Shown here: positions 11,736 through 22,160 of the stretch, piece after piece
How positions within the stretch are numbered: the stretch's first letter is position 1
Layout of the letters: every line of letters starts with the position of its first letter
Notes under the pieces: model-generated
The model's database searches: none
What the model saw: only the letters and a program-made list of their open reading frames with translations
Told to the model about the DNA's origin: nothing
Source of the DNA: an uncultured Pelagibacteraceae bacterium
GTDB lineage: Bacteria; Pseudomonadota; Alphaproteobacteria; Pelagibacterales; Pelagibacteraceae
Direction of reading: 5' to 3'
Length of the DNA: 60,824 bases
NCBI GenBank assembly: GCA_902579585.1
Contig: CACHHJ010000003.1
Coordinates: forward strand, 1-60,824
Program-made: the position numbers and the translations under genes

Positions 11736-12623
11736 TTAGGCTGCAAATTTTTTACGAACAAGTTTTTGATAATTTTCAGACAAATCCCTAATCAAATCAC
11801 ATACCTTAAATTTAAATTTATCTATTTGTGAAACCGGAGTTACTTCTGCAGCGGTCCCGGTCAAAAAACAGCCAACAAAATTTGATATTTCTTCAGGTTT
11901 AATTTTCCTTTCAATTATTTTAATACCTTTTGCTTTAGCTATTTCAATAACACATCTTCTTGTAATTCCATCGAGAAAGGAGTCTGGGATAGGAGTGTGT
12001 AACGTTCCAGAATTATCTTTAAAAAAAATATTTGCACCAGTTGCCTCTGCAATATTTCCTTCGTGATCTAACATTAAAGAGTCGGTAAAGCCTTTGCTTT
12101 CAGCTTCATGCTTCGAAAGTGTACAAATCATATATAAACCTGCCGCTTTGGTATCCCATGGGACAGAATTAGGGTGAGGCCTTCTCCAAGAAGATATATT
12201 TAACTTTATTCCATTCAGTTTAAGTTTTGGGTCAAAATATGAACCCCATTCCCATGCTGCAACAGCAACATGTATTTTATTTTTTTGGGCTGAGATTGCC
12301 ATCATTTCGCTTCCTCGCCACACAACTGGTCTTACGTATCCATCACTTACTTTTTGAACTAGAATAACCTCTTTGCAGGCATGGTTAATATCTTTTTCGG
12401 AATAAGGAATTTTAATTCCCATTCTTTTTGCAGAATAAAATAGTCTTTGAGTGTGTTCCTCGAGTTTAAAAATTTCGCCGTTATAGACTCTTTCACCTTC
12501 AAAAACACAACTGGCATAATGTAAACCGTGATTTAATAAATGGACTCTTGCATCTTTCCAATTGACCATTTCAGAATTATACCAAATTTTTCCAGTTCTT
12601 TTGTCGTAGGGAATGTTTTCCAT
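11736..12623 (-). CDS. ilvE: Branched-chain amino acid aminotransferase
   Basis: Class IV aminotransferase; NHGLHYASCVFEGERVYNG, EATGANIFF. Confidence 0.95.
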   Translation of the reverse strand: MENIPYDKRTGKIWYNSEMVNWKDARVHLLNHGLHYASCVFEGERVYNGEIFKLEEHTQRLFYSAKRMGIKIPYSEKDINHACKEVILVQKVSDGYVRPVVWRGSEMMAISAQKNKIHVAVAAWEWGSYFDPKLKLNGIKLNISSWRRPHPNSVPWDTKAAGLYMICTLSKHEAESKGFTDSLMLDHEGNIAEATGANIFFKDNSGTLHTPIPDSFLDGITRRCVIEIAKAKGIKIIERKIKPEEISNFVGCFLTGTAAEVTPVSQIDKFKFKVCDLIRDLSENYQKLVRKKFAA

Positions 12624-12700
12624 TAATTTAAATTAAATAATTTTTTGCTAACAAAAAAGTATATTTGTTGATAAAATAAGTCAATATATCTGACCAAAAA

Positions 12701-13144
12701 ATGAAAGAACTTCTGTATTTAAAGGACGATCAAATTAAAGATTGCATACAATTGCTTCTTTATGCGTATAGAGAAACATTCTCTGATCCCAAAGATATTT
12801 TAAAAAAAAACTCTATGGGTGCCGCACACCATAGAACGCTTCATTTAATAGAGAGAAATGAGGGTATAAGTGTAAATGAGCTTATAATAAAATTAAAAAT
12901 AAGAAAACAAAGTCTTAATAGAGTTTTGCAAGATTTAAAAAGACTAAAAATTATTAAACAAATAAAAGATAATAACGACTCAAGGAGAAAGCTGCTATAT
13001 TTAGATCAAGTAGGAAAAAAATTTTATAATGAAATATTTCAATCGCAAAAAAAACGTATTTTTAATGCACTTAAAAGTTCAGATTCAGACTCTGTGCTAA
13101 AATTTAAGGAAGTTTTAAAAAAAATTATCAATGGAAAAAAATAA
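12701..13144 (+). CDS. MarR family transcriptional regulator, PetP-like by context
   Basis: wHTH pattern; overlaps the downstream OmpR-type regulator by 14 bp. Confidence 0.8.
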   Translation: MKELLYLKDDQIKDCIQLLLYAYRETFSDPKDILKKNSMGAAHHRTLHLIERNEGISVNELIIKLKIRKQSLNRVLQDLKRLKIIKQIKDNNDSRRKLLYLDQVGKKFYNEIFQSQKKRIFNALKSSDSDSVLKFKEVLKKIINGKK

Positions 13145-13808
13145 ATACCACATATTAGTAGTTGACGATGATACTAAAATTAAAGAATTAATAAAACAGT
13201 TCTTGGTGGAAAATGGCTTAATTGTTTCAACTGCTTCCGATGCCAGAGAAGCAAAGGAAAAAATTGAAATATTTAACTTCAGTCTAGTTGTTCTAGATGT
13301 AATGATGCCGGGGCAAAGCGGTTACGAACTCACTAAGGAACTAAAATCTTCGAAAAATATTCCTATTCTACTTTTAACAGCCAAAGGAGAATCTGAAAAT
13401 AGAATTCATGGTCTTGAAATTGGGGCAGATGATTACTTGGGCAAACCATTTGAACCTAGAGAACTTTTATTAAGAATAAAAAATATTATTAAATCAAACT
13501 CTACTCAAAACTTATTAGAAGATAGTAAAATTGGAGATGCTGAGCTTAATTTAAATAAAATGACAATTAAATTAAATAGAAAAATTAAAAAAATTAATAC
13601 TGCCGAAAAAAACGTTCTTTTAAAAATGCTATCTTCCCCTGGTAAAATTTTTTCAAGAAATGAAATTGGAAAAATATCAAAAATATCACAAGAGAGATCT
13701 ATAGATGTAATGATAACAAGACTGAGAAAAAAAATTGAACTCGATCCTAAAAATCCAAAATTTTTACAAACAATTAGAGGTTCCGGATATGTCCTTTGGA
13801 TTAAATAG
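13131..13808 (+). CDS. OmpR-family response regulator, PetR-like by context
   Basis: Receiver VVDDDTKIKEL...VVLDVMMPGQSG...LLLTAKGE; C-terminal wHTH ending TIRGSGYVLW. Confidence 0.93.
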   Translation: MEKNKYHILVVDDDTKIKELIKQFLVENGLIVSTASDAREAKEKIEIFNFSLVVLDVMMPGQSGYELTKELKSSKNIPILLLTAKGESENRIHGLEIGADDYLGKPFEPRELLLRIKNIIKSNSTQNLLEDSKIGDAELNLNKMTIKLNRKIKKINTAEKNVLLKMLSSPGKIFSRNEIGKISKISQERSIDVMITRLRKKIELDPKNPKFLQTIRGSGYVLWIK

Positions 13809-15108
13809 TCTATTAAAAAAGTTTTTACCAAAAAGATTATTTTATAGAGCTCTAATTATAGTTGCTGCTCCAATTGTTCTTTTACAATTAATAATTTCAG
13901 TAGTTTTTTTTGACAGCATATGGATAAAGGCAAATAAAGGAATGACGAAGTCCCTGGTTAGCGAAGTAAAGACTTTGTTTGAGACGTATAGATCTGGAGA
14001 TACAAAAAATGTAATTTTTTTGACAAATTTGTATAAAAAGAATTTTGACTTCGTAATTAATATAAAGAAAGATGAAAATTTACCTACAACTAAATCAGAT
14101 AGACGCTTTAGTCCGATGGATAGGTCTTTGAGGAGAGAATTAAAACCAGTATTTGGAAATAATTACTGGTTTGATACTGTAACTTATCTAGATTTAGTTG
14201 ACCTAAGAATACGAACCAACAATGAAATTATACAAATTTTCTTTCCAAAAAGTAAAATTGCGCCCTCTTCAGTAAGAGTGTTTGTTTTATGGATAACACT
14301 TCCATCTTTTTTTCTGATATTAATAGCTATTCTCTTTTTAAGAAATCAAACGAGGCCTATTTTAAAACTTTCAAAAGCAGCTGAACGGTTTGGGAGAGGT
14401 GAAAGAGTTGACGATCTTAGACCATCGGGTGCGTCTGAAATAAGAAAAGCAACAATAGAGTTTGACAAAATGATGAAAAGAATAAACAGGCATCTAAATC
14501 AAAGATCAGAAATGTTGTCAGGTATAAGTCATGATTTAAGAACACCATTAACAAGATTGAAATTGCAGTTAGCCATGACAGATAAAAAAGATAATGCGAA
14601 TAAAATGGCCGCAGATATAGATGAAATGGAAAAAATGTTGAACGATTATCTGCAGTATGCAAAATCACAATCTGAAGAAGATTATGTTGAAATAAATATA
14701 AATAATTTATTAGAAGATATTTTGAGAAATTTTGATCGCTCTAAGTTTGAATTTAAAAAAAATGGAAATGTTAAAATTTTTGGAAGAAAAAATTTATTAA
14801 GAAGAGGTCTATCAAATATAGTTGAAAATGGGCTTTCTTACGGTGATAAAATTTTTGTTGAAATAAAGAAGTCAGTTGGAAATGCAATTATTACAATTGA
14901 AGACAATGGTCCAGGCCTTCCTAAAAAAGAATATGAAAACGTTTTTAAGCCTTTTTATAGGGTCGATAAAAGTAGAAGTTTAAATAGATCTGGAGTTGGT
15001 TTAGGTCTTTCTATCTCTTTAGATATAGTAAAATCGCATGGTGGGAATATCGTGTTATCAGAAAGTGAACATAAAGGTTTAGCAGTTAAAGTCTCTTTGC
15101 CTTTTTAG
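13789..15108 (+). CDS. EnvZ-like sensor histidine kinase
   Basis: HAMP, H-box SGISHDLRTPLTRL, N-box, IEDNGPGLP, GVGLGLSI; start chosen at the internal ATG giving MSFGLNSLLKK. Confidence 0.93.
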   Translation: MSFGLNSLLKKFLPKRLFYRALIIVAAPIVLLQLIISVVFFDSIWIKANKGMTKSLVSEVKTLFETYRSGDTKNVIFLTNLYKKNFDFVINIKKDENLPTTKSDRRFSPMDRSLRRELKPVFGNNYWFDTVTYLDLVDLRIRTNNEIIQIFFPKSKIAPSSVRVFVLWITLPSFFLILIAILFLRNQTRPILKLSKAAERFGRGERVDDLRPSGASEIRKATIEFDKMMKRINRHLNQRSEMLSGISHDLRTPLTRLKLQLAMTDKKDNANKMAADIDEMEKMLNDYLQYAKSQSEEDYVEININNLLEDILRNFDRSKFEFKKNGNVKIFGRKNLLRRGLSNIVENGLSYGDKIFVEIKKSVGNAIITIEDNGPGLPKKEYENVFKPFYRVDKSRSLNRSGVGLGLSISLDIVKSHGGNIVLSESEHKGLAVKVSLPF

Positions 15109-15334
15109 TTTTTTTGCGCATTTTTTTTAAATCTAAAATTTCTTTTTGTTGTTTATCAACAATTTTTTTTAAAACTGCAAATTCCTCTTTTGTGACTAAA
15201 TCTAATTTACTTGCTAAATCCTCTTTTTTAAATTTAAGAGATGTTAGAAGCTCTTTCCTAAGATCTTTGGATGTAATTAGACCTGCTTCAATAAAACCTG
15301 ATATCATTTTAAGAATTTTTTGAGAATTATTCAT
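15086..15334 (-). CDS. ubiK: UbiK/BMFP-family accessory factor
   Basis: 82 aa, SGFIEAGLITSKDLRKELLTSL...LDLVTKEEFAVLKKIVDKQQKEI coiled coil. Confidence 0.75.
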   Translation of the reverse strand: MNNSQKILKMISGFIEAGLITSKDLRKELLTSLKFKKEDLASKLDLVTKEEFAVLKKIVDKQQKEILDLKKMRKKTKKAKRL

Positions 15335-15371
15335 AGTTTTACTCTAAATTATAAGTAATTTAATTTCAATT

Positions 15372-16184
15372 GTGATAAATTCAAAGATGATGGTTCACAA
15401 TTTTGATCCAGTGCTAATTGATTTTGGAATGATAAAAATTCACTGGTATTCTTTAGCATATGTGTTTGGTATTTTAATTGGTTGGTGGTATGGAAGATTT
15501 ATAATTACAAAAAAAATACATGTCTCGGAGCAAGAAAATTATTTAAAAAATTTTGATGATTTAATTTCTTACGTCATTATTGGAGTGATTGTTGGAGGAA
15601 GATTAGGTTATGTAATATTTTATAACCCGAAGTTTTTTCTTAACCAACCAATTGAAATTTTTAAATTGTGGGAAGGAGGAATGTCTTTTCATGGGGGCTT
15701 GCTAGGAGTGATTTTGAGTACTTATATTTTTTCAAAAGTTAAAGAATTAAATTACAAAATATATTTTGATATCATTTGTTGTACGGCTCCTATAGGAATT
15801 TTTTTAGGCAGAATTGCAAATTTTATTAATAGTGAACTTTATGGGATACCAACTAACAAACCATGGGGAATTATCTTCCCAAAAATTGATAATTTAAGTA
15901 GACATCCATCTCAGCTATACGAGGCCTTTTTAGAGGGAATAGTTTTGTTTATTTTAATAAATTTTTTATTTTTGAAAAAAAATTTTAATTACGGTTTAAT
16001 TTCATTTGTTTTTTTAATTTTTTACGGAATTTTTAGAATTATTTCTGAGCTTTTTAGAGAACCAGACAAACATATTGGATATGTATTTGACTTTATCAGC
16101 CTTGGTTCATTGTTAAGTATTGGTATGATAATATTTGCAATTGTATTTGTATTAAAAATTAATTTTAATGAACAAAATAAATAA
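15372..16184 (+). CDS. lgt: Prolipoprotein diacylglyceryl transferase
   Basis: IKIHWYSLAYVFGILIGWWYGR, WEGGMSFHGGLLG, GRIANFINSELYG. Confidence 0.96.
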   Translation: MINSKMMVHNFDPVLIDFGMIKIHWYSLAYVFGILIGWWYGRFIITKKIHVSEQENYLKNFDDLISYVIIGVIVGGRLGYVIFYNPKFFLNQPIEIFKLWEGGMSFHGGLLGVILSTYIFSKVKELNYKIYFDIICCTAPIGIFLGRIANFINSELYGIPTNKPWGIIFPKIDNLSRHPSQLYEAFLEGIVLFILINFLFLKKNFNYGLISFVFLIFYGIFRIISELFREPDKHIGYVFDFISLGSLLSIGMIIFAIVFVLKINFNEQNK

Positions 16185-17229
16185 ATATTTTCGAGAAAAT
16201 AAAATTATACCATTAGATTCTTTCTTGGATAAAATTCTTTACGACAAAGACATTGGCTATTATCAAAATAAGAATCCTTTCGGTAAAAAAGGAGACTTTG
16301 TAACCGCCCCAAACATTTCAAACCTTTTTGGAGAAATGATAACTATATGGTTCGTAAGCTTTTGGAAAAAATTAAATAAGCCAAAAAAAATTAATTTTAT
16401 TGAGATGGGGCCTGGAAATGGTGATCTTTGTTTAACATTTTTGAAGACATTAAAAAATTTTCCTGAGGTTTATAATTCAACAAATATAATACTTTACGAA
16501 AAAAGTAAAAATCTTAAGAAAATACAAAAAAATAGAATTTTATCAAAAAAGGTTTCTTGGTTTCAAAAGTTAAGTAAGATAAAGAATGGTCCTGTCGTAT
16601 TTTTTGGAAATGAATTTTTAGATGCTTTGCCCATTAAGCAGTTCAAAAAAATAAACGGAACAATATTTGAAAAATACGTAAAAATTAGAAAAAAAAATGT
16701 GAATTTTTTTTTTAAAAAATCTTTTAAAAAAGAAATTAGAAAGCTAAAAAATTATCGAACTATTAAAAATGAAGGAATAATTGAATATCCGGAATACGGT
16801 TTTAAGGAATTGGAGGTTGTTTGTAACAAAATTAAAAAATTAAATGGAGGGGCTCTTTTTATAGATTATGGATATATAAATGAACACAATATCGATACGT
16901 TACAATCAGTTTTTAAACACAAATATAATGATATTGGAAAAAATATTGGTAAAGCAGATATAACTTATTTGGTAAATTTTAATTTATATAAAGAGTATTT
17001 TAATATGAAAAATTTAAAAGTAGACAAAATTATTTCACAAAGTGAATTTTTACAAAAAATGGGTATTAGGGAAAGGTTTAAAATCTTAAGTAATAAATTA
17101 AATGATAAGGAAAAATCTAACTTATACACTAGGATAAAAAGGTTACTTCACCCCCAAATGATGGGTCAAAAGTTCAAAGTGATTTTTATTAAGAACAAAA
17201 AATGTAATTTTAATTTGGAACTGAAATAA
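16168..17229 (+). CDS. MidA/NDUFAF7-family class I SAM-dependent methyltransferase
   Basis: GYYQNKNPFGKKGDFVTAPNISNLFGEMI, EMGPGNGDL, FFGNEFLDALP. Confidence 0.9.
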   Translation: MNKINKYFRENKIIPLDSFLDKILYDKDIGYYQNKNPFGKKGDFVTAPNISNLFGEMITIWFVSFWKKLNKPKKINFIEMGPGNGDLCLTFLKTLKNFPEVYNSTNIILYEKSKNLKKIQKNRILSKKVSWFQKLSKIKNGPVVFFGNEFLDALPIKQFKKINGTIFEKYVKIRKKNVNFFFKKSFKKEIRKLKNYRTIKNEGIIEYPEYGFKELEVVCNKIKKLNGGALFIDYGYINEHNIDTLQSVFKHKYNDIGKNIGKADITYLVNFNLYKEYFNMKNLKVDKIISQSEFLQKMGIRERFKILSNKLNDKEKSNLYTRIKRLLHPQMMGQKFKVIFIKNKKCNFNLELK

Positions 17230-17993
17230 TGTTTTATTCAAAAAATTTGTTAAATATTAATGATTTAAAACATTGTTTTTTTTCAAGGAAAAATGGGGTA
17301 TCCAAAGGTATATATAAAAGTCTTAATTGCGGTATTGGAAGCAATGATAATCCTAATGATATAAGAAAAAATTTAGAAATAGTTTCAAAAACTTTTAATA
17401 TCCATATAGATAAATTAGCTCTTATGAATCAAACTCACAGTAATAAAGTTTTAATTGTAGAAGATATAAAAAAATCAGAAAGATTTAATTGCGATGCTTT
17501 GTTAACAACGAGTGATAAATTTGCTCTTTGTGTATTAACAGCAGATTGTGCTCCGATATTAATTTATGAAATTGAAAAAAAAATAATTGGATGTATTCAT
17601 GCAGGCTGGAAGGGTGCATATTCAGGTATAATTGAAAATACTTTATCTGAAATAATAAAGATGGGTGGAAGTCTAAATAGACTAATTTCAATTGTGGGAC
17701 CATGTATATCTCAAAATAATTATGAGGTAAAAAAAAATTTTTATTCAAATTTTATGGACCAATCGAAGGATAATTCAAAATTTTTTAAGGAAAAAAATGA
17801 TAATTTTTTTAATTTTGATTTAAGAGGGTATATTAACAAAAAACTTGCAGATTTAAGAGTTTTAAAATTAGAAAACATATCAGTTGATAGTTTTGCCTCT
17901 AAGAGTGAATATTTTAGCCACAGAAGGGCCAAAAAGTTGGGGGAAGATGACTACGGTAGATGCATATCAGCGATTAAGAAAATTAATTTATAA
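17229..17993 (+). CDS. pgeF: Multicopper-type polyphenol oxidase / peptidoglycan editing factor PgeF family
   Basis: NQTHSNKV, LTADCAPIL, CIHAGWKGAY. Confidence 0.92.
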   Translation: MFYSKNLLNINDLKHCFFSRKNGVSKGIYKSLNCGIGSNDNPNDIRKNLEIVSKTFNIHIDKLALMNQTHSNKVLIVEDIKKSERFNCDALLTTSDKFALCVLTADCAPILIYEIEKKIIGCIHAGWKGAYSGIIENTLSEIIKMGGSLNRLISIVGPCISQNNYEVKKNFYSNFMDQSKDNSKFFKEKNDNFFNFDLRGYINKKLADLRVLKLENISVDSFASKSEYFSHRRAKKLGEDDYGRCISAIKKINL

Positions 17994-18040
17994 AATTAAT
18001 TGAAAACTAAACTCATTGGATGTATAAACAAAATGTCCTA

Positions 18041-18973
18041 ATGAAAATCTTATCAGGAACAAGCAATCCCCAGTTAAGCAAAAACATCAGCAAGCAACTT
18101 AAGCTAAAATTAATCAATACAAACATTAAGAATTTTGCCGACGGAGAAATATACGTCGAAATCAATGAAAATATAAGGGGCAACAGTGTTTTTGTGGTTC
18201 AGTCAACATCGACACCAGCAAATGATAATTTAATGGAATTGCTTTTGTGTATAGATGCTTTAAGAAGATCTTCAGCTAAAAATATCACAGCGGTAATTCC
18301 TTACTTTGGTTATGCAAGACAAGATAGAAAAGTAGTTCCTAGAACCTCCATTTCTGCAAAAGTTGTTTCAAATTTAATTACAAATGCTGGAGCGAACAGA
18401 ATTGTGACAGTAGATTTACACGCTGGTCAAATACAAGGTTTTTTTGACATGCCTGTAGACAATTTATTTACTACCCCACTTTTTGCAAGATATATAAAAA
18501 AAAACATCAAAAGCAATAATCTCACATGTGTATCACCTGACGCAGGCGGTATAGAAAGAACAAGAGGTTTAGCAAAAAAAATAAATGCCGATTTAGCAAT
18601 TATTGATAAAAGAAGACCTCAAGCTGGAAAATCACAAGTTATGAATATTATTGGTGATATAAAAAATAAAAATTGCATAATTGTTGATGATATAATCGAT
18701 AGCGGTGGAACTATTGTTAACGCTGTTGAAGCGCTAATTAATAAAGGAGCAAAAGATGTACATGTATTTGTAACTCATGCTGTTTTGAGTGGAGATGCTG
18801 TAAACAAAATTAAAAAATCTAAAATAAAGAAATTAATAATTACTGATACTATAGATAATAGTGGAAGAATAAAAAATGTAAGTAAAATACAAGTTTTGTC
18901 AATCGCACCTCTCATGGCTGAGGCAATAAAAAGGATTTCGAACTCTACTTCAGTGTCAGATCTATTCAATTAA
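18041..18973 (+). CDS. prs: Ribose-phosphate pyrophosphokinase
   Basis: FADGEIYVEINENIRG, RQDRK, VDDIIDSGGTI; start at internal ATG (MKILSGTSNPQ). Confidence 0.96.
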   Translation: MKILSGTSNPQLSKNISKQLKLKLINTNIKNFADGEIYVEINENIRGNSVFVVQSTSTPANDNLMELLLCIDALRRSSAKNITAVIPYFGYARQDRKVVPRTSISAKVVSNLITNAGANRIVTVDLHAGQIQGFFDMPVDNLFTTPLFARYIKKNIKSNNLTCVSPDAGGIERTRGLAKKINADLAIIDKRRPQAGKSQVMNIIGDIKNKNCIIVDDIIDSGGTIVNAVEALINKGAKDVHVFVTHAVLSGDAVNKIKKSKIKKLIITDTIDNSGRIKNVSKIQVLSIAPLMAEAIKRISNSTSVSDLFN

Positions 18974-19015
18974 CTCTTGTTTTATTTTAAAGTTGGGGTA
19001 AATTGGCTCATTCAA

Positions 19016-19762
19016 ATGACAAATAATTTAAAGGCAACGAAGCGAGAAACTAAAACTAAAGGTCAATTAAACACTCTTAGATCAAAAGGATTTATACCAG
19101 CCGTTTTATATGGGGGTGAAAGCCCAAATTTAAAACTTAGTATAAATGAAAAATTTGTTAATGACGTATTAAGATCAGAGAATTTTTTATCAACTGTAAT
19201 TGACTTAGATATTGACGGAAAAAAGGAAAAAGTAATTCCCAGAGATGTTACTTATCATGTAACTTCAGAGAAACCTACTCATATTGATTTTATGAGAATT
19301 ATTCAAGGTTCTAAAATTATATTAGAAATTCCAGTAAAGTTTAAAAACAATGATCAATGTAGCGGTCTTAAAAAAGGTGGAGTTTTAAACATAGTGAGAA
19401 GAAAGATTGAATTACAATGTGAAGCTGGAAATATACCAGAGGACATTGAGGTTGATTTGGCAGGTTTAGATATTGGTACAAGCATAAGAATATCATCTGT
19501 AGCATTGCCTAAGGATGCAAAATTAACGATTACTGATAGAGATTTTGTTGTGGCTACTATAGCTGCTCCAACAATTGTAAAAGAACCTGAAAAAGCTGCT
19601 GAAGAAACTGCTGCCGAAGGAGAAGAAGCTGCCGCTGCTGAAGGGACAGAAACTCCAACACCAGGCAACGAGGGTGATGCTACTAAAAAAGAAGATAAAG
19701 GCAAAGAAGCTCCTGGAGATAAAAAACAGCCAGCTGATAAAAAAACCCCAGAAAAAAAATAA
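19016..19762 (+). CDS. rplY: 50S ribosomal protein L25 (CTC form) with long charged C-terminal tail
   Basis: LKATKRETKTKGQLNTLRSKGFIPAVLYGG; Ala/Glu/Lys/Pro-rich tail after the CTC domain. Confidence 0.92.
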   Translation: MTNNLKATKRETKTKGQLNTLRSKGFIPAVLYGGESPNLKLSINEKFVNDVLRSENFLSTVIDLDIDGKKEKVIPRDVTYHVTSEKPTHIDFMRIIQGSKIILEIPVKFKNNDQCSGLKKGGVLNIVRRKIELQCEAGNIPEDIEVDLAGLDIGTSIRISSVALPKDAKLTITDRDFVVATIAAPTIVKEPEKAAEETAAEGEEAAAAEGTETPTPGNEGDATKKEDKGKEAPGDKKQPADKKTPEKK

Positions 19763-19768
19763 ATATTT

Positions 19769-20341
19769 ATGCTTTTACTTGTAGGTTTAGGAAATCCTGG
19801 TCCAAATAATACTAACAATAGACATAATATTGGTTTCAAAATTATAGATGCAATCAACTCAGAGTTCAGCCTTTCAAAGCAAAAACCTAAATTTAAAGGA
19901 CTTTTAACAACTGGAAATATTCAGGATAAAAAAGTTTATGCGATAAAGCCTTTGACATTTATGAATAATTCAGGAGTTTGTATAAAAGAACTTATTGATT
20001 ATTTTAAAATTGACGCAAAAAATGTAATAGTTTTTCATGATGATTTAGACATAGATTTGGGGAAAGTTAAGGCAAAAGTTGGAGGGAGTAGTGCTGGACA
20101 TAATGGTATTGAGTCTATAGACAAATTTATTGGAAAAGATTACTCAAGAGTGAGAATTGGAATTGGACGACCCAAACAAAAAAATAAAGTTAACACCCAT
20201 GTTTTAGAAGACTTTAGTGAAAATGAAGAGGACAAAATAAAAGATATAACTGATAACATTGTCAAATTAATACCGGCTCTTATTAATAAAGAAATGGATT
20301 TGTTCTCAAGTAAAGTTAATCAGAATTTGAATGGGATTTAA
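19769..20341 (+). CDS. pth: Peptidyl-tRNA hydrolase
   Basis: LLVGLGNPGPNNTNNRHNIGF, KPLTFMNNSG, HDDLD. Confidence 0.97.
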   Translation: MLLLVGLGNPGPNNTNNRHNIGFKIIDAINSEFSLSKQKPKFKGLLTTGNIQDKKVYAIKPLTFMNNSGVCIKELIDYFKIDAKNVIVFHDDLDIDLGKVKAKVGGSSAGHNGIESIDKFIGKDYSRVRIGIGRPKQKNKVNTHVLEDFSENEEDKIKDITDNIVKLIPALINKEMDLFSSKVNQNLNGI

Positions 20342-21404
20342 ATGCGGTATAGTTGGATTGCCAAATGTTGGTAAGTCTACATTATTTAATGCTTTAACTT
20401 CTTCTAAAAATGCACAAGCTGCAAACTTTCCATTTTGCACTATTGATCCAAACATTGGTATAGTAGATGTACCAGACGACCGCTTAAATAATCTTTATTC
20501 AATATCAAAGTCTGACAAAAAAATTAATGCAAATATAACATTTGTTGACATCGCTGGTCTTGTTAAAGGTGCCTCTAAAGGTGAAGGTCTTGGAAATAAG
20601 TTTCTATCACATATTAGAGAAGTAGATGCCATAATTCATTTAGTAAGGTGCTTTGAGTCAGAAAATATTCAACATGTAAATAAAAAGATTGATCCTATAA
20701 ATGATTTAGAAACTATTAAAACCGAAATATTACTTGCAGATATGAGTCAAATAGAGAAAAAACTCGAAAAAAACTCTAAAAAAAAATTAACCGATAAACA
20801 AATTAAATTACTCAAGGATATCTTGGATAGACTAAATAAAGCTGAAACTTTAGATATAAGTAATGATCCTGAAAGTAAAAAATTTCTTAGAGAAATTGGC
20901 TTAATATCAAATAAACCTTATATAATCGTATGTAATGTCGATGAGCAGAGTGTAAAAAATGGAAATAATTTTACAAAGCTTCTAAAGAAAAAATATTCTA
21001 ATCAAAAATTTATTTATATTTGTGCTGATATAGAAAGCCAAATAATAGACCTAAAACCTGAGGAAAGAGAAAATTATATGAAAAATATAGGTTTAGAAAA
21101 AACCGGTTTAGACAAATTAATTACATCTGGATACGATTTACTTAATTTAAACACTTTTTTTACTTCTGGACCGAAAGAAACAAGGGCATGGACTATAAAA
21201 AAAAATACTGAAGCACAAAAAGCTGCGGGTGTAATACATAGTGATTTTGAAAAAAATTTTATAAGGGCAGAAGTAGTATCTTATGATGACTTTAAGAGGT
21301 ATGGTAGTTTTGAAAAAGCCAAAGAAAATGGAAAGTTAAAAGTTGAAGGAAAAAATTACTTTGTAAAAGATGGCGATGTTTTAATCTTTAGGGTCAATCC
21401 TTGA
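20331..21404 (+). CDS. ychF: Redox-regulated ATPase YchF
   Basis: [37 protein letters not shown]. Confidence 0.97.
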   Translation: MGFKCGIVGLPNVGKSTLFNALTSSKNAQAANFPFCTIDPNIGIVDVPDDRLNNLYSISKSDKKINANITFVDIAGLVKGASKGEGLGNKFLSHIREVDAIIHLVRCFESENIQHVNKKIDPINDLETIKTEILLADMSQIEKKLEKNSKKKLTDKQIKLLKDILDRLNKAETLDISNDPESKKFLREIGLISNKPYIIVCNVDEQSVKNGNNFTKLLKKKYSNQKFIYICADIESQIIDLKPEERENYMKNIGLEKTGLDKLITSGYDLLNLNTFFTSGPKETRAWTIKKNTEAQKAAGVIHSDFEKNFIRAEVVSYDDFKRYGSFEKAKENGKLKVEGKNYFVKDGDVLIFRVNP

Positions 21405-22160
21405 CCATAATTTACGCATACTAAAATATACCAAGGTTGATAAAATTATTAGAAAAATCACAACTTTGAATCCTAATTTGTGCCGTGTTTCTAGATGAGG
21501 TTCAGCTGCCCAGGTTAGAAAAGTTGTAACATCTTTTGCCATTTGAGCCTGGGTTGCGTTTGTTCCGTCTGCGTATGAAACTAAATCGTCTGCAAGTGGA
21601 TTGGACATTTTAATCTTATTACCGTCCATATATTTATTGTAGTAAACACCGTCCTCTAATTGAAAATCTGCAGGTGGTTCAGTGTAACCCATTAAAACTG
21701 CATAAATGTAGTCGGCTCCGCCTTTACGTGCTTTTACCAAAACTGACATATCTGGTGGATAAGCTCCTCCATTAGCTGCAGTGGCAGCCTCAATATTTGG
21801 GTAGGGTGATACAAATCTATCTGATGGTCTTCCTGGTCTTGTAAACATTTCTCCATCGCTGTTTGGACCATCAGTTACTTCAAAGTTAGCTGCTATTGCT
21901 TTTACTTGCTCAACTGAAAATTCTGGGCCGCCTTTTTCACCAAGGTTTCTATAACTTAGAAGGTTCATGGAATGACATGATGCACATACCTCAGTGTAAA
22001 CTTGATAACCTCTTTGCAGTGCGCTTCTATCAAATGTTCCAGTTATCCCTTTAAAGGTCCAATCGTATTTTGGAATCTTGATCTCTTCGGCATTAGAAAA
22101 ATTTGTGTGAATAAAAAATAGTATTAAAAAGCTTGAAAAAATTCCTTTAAAATTACACAT
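21381..22160 (-). CDS. petC: Cytochrome c1 of the bc1 complex
   Basis: Haem motif CASCHS, Met-ligand region, C-terminal TM helix. Confidence 0.95.
   Translation of the reverse strand: MCNFKGIFSSFLILFFIHTNFSNAEEIKIPKYDWTFKGITGTFDRSALQRGYQVYTEVCASCHSMNLLSYRNLGEKGGPEFSVEQVKAIAANFEVTDGPNSDGEMFTRPGRPSDRFVSPYPNIEAATAANGGAYPPDMSVLVKARKGGADYIYAVLMGYTEPPADFQLEDGVYYNKYMDGNKIKMSNPLADDLVSYADGTNATQAQMAKDVTTFLTWAAEPHLETRHKLGFKVVIFLIILSTLVYFSMRKLWSRIDPKD

Noticed and set aside
19354-19857. 167-aa minus-strand ORF
   Set aside because: Antisense of rplY/pth; its low-complexity Ser/Ala/Pro content mirrors the L25 tail.
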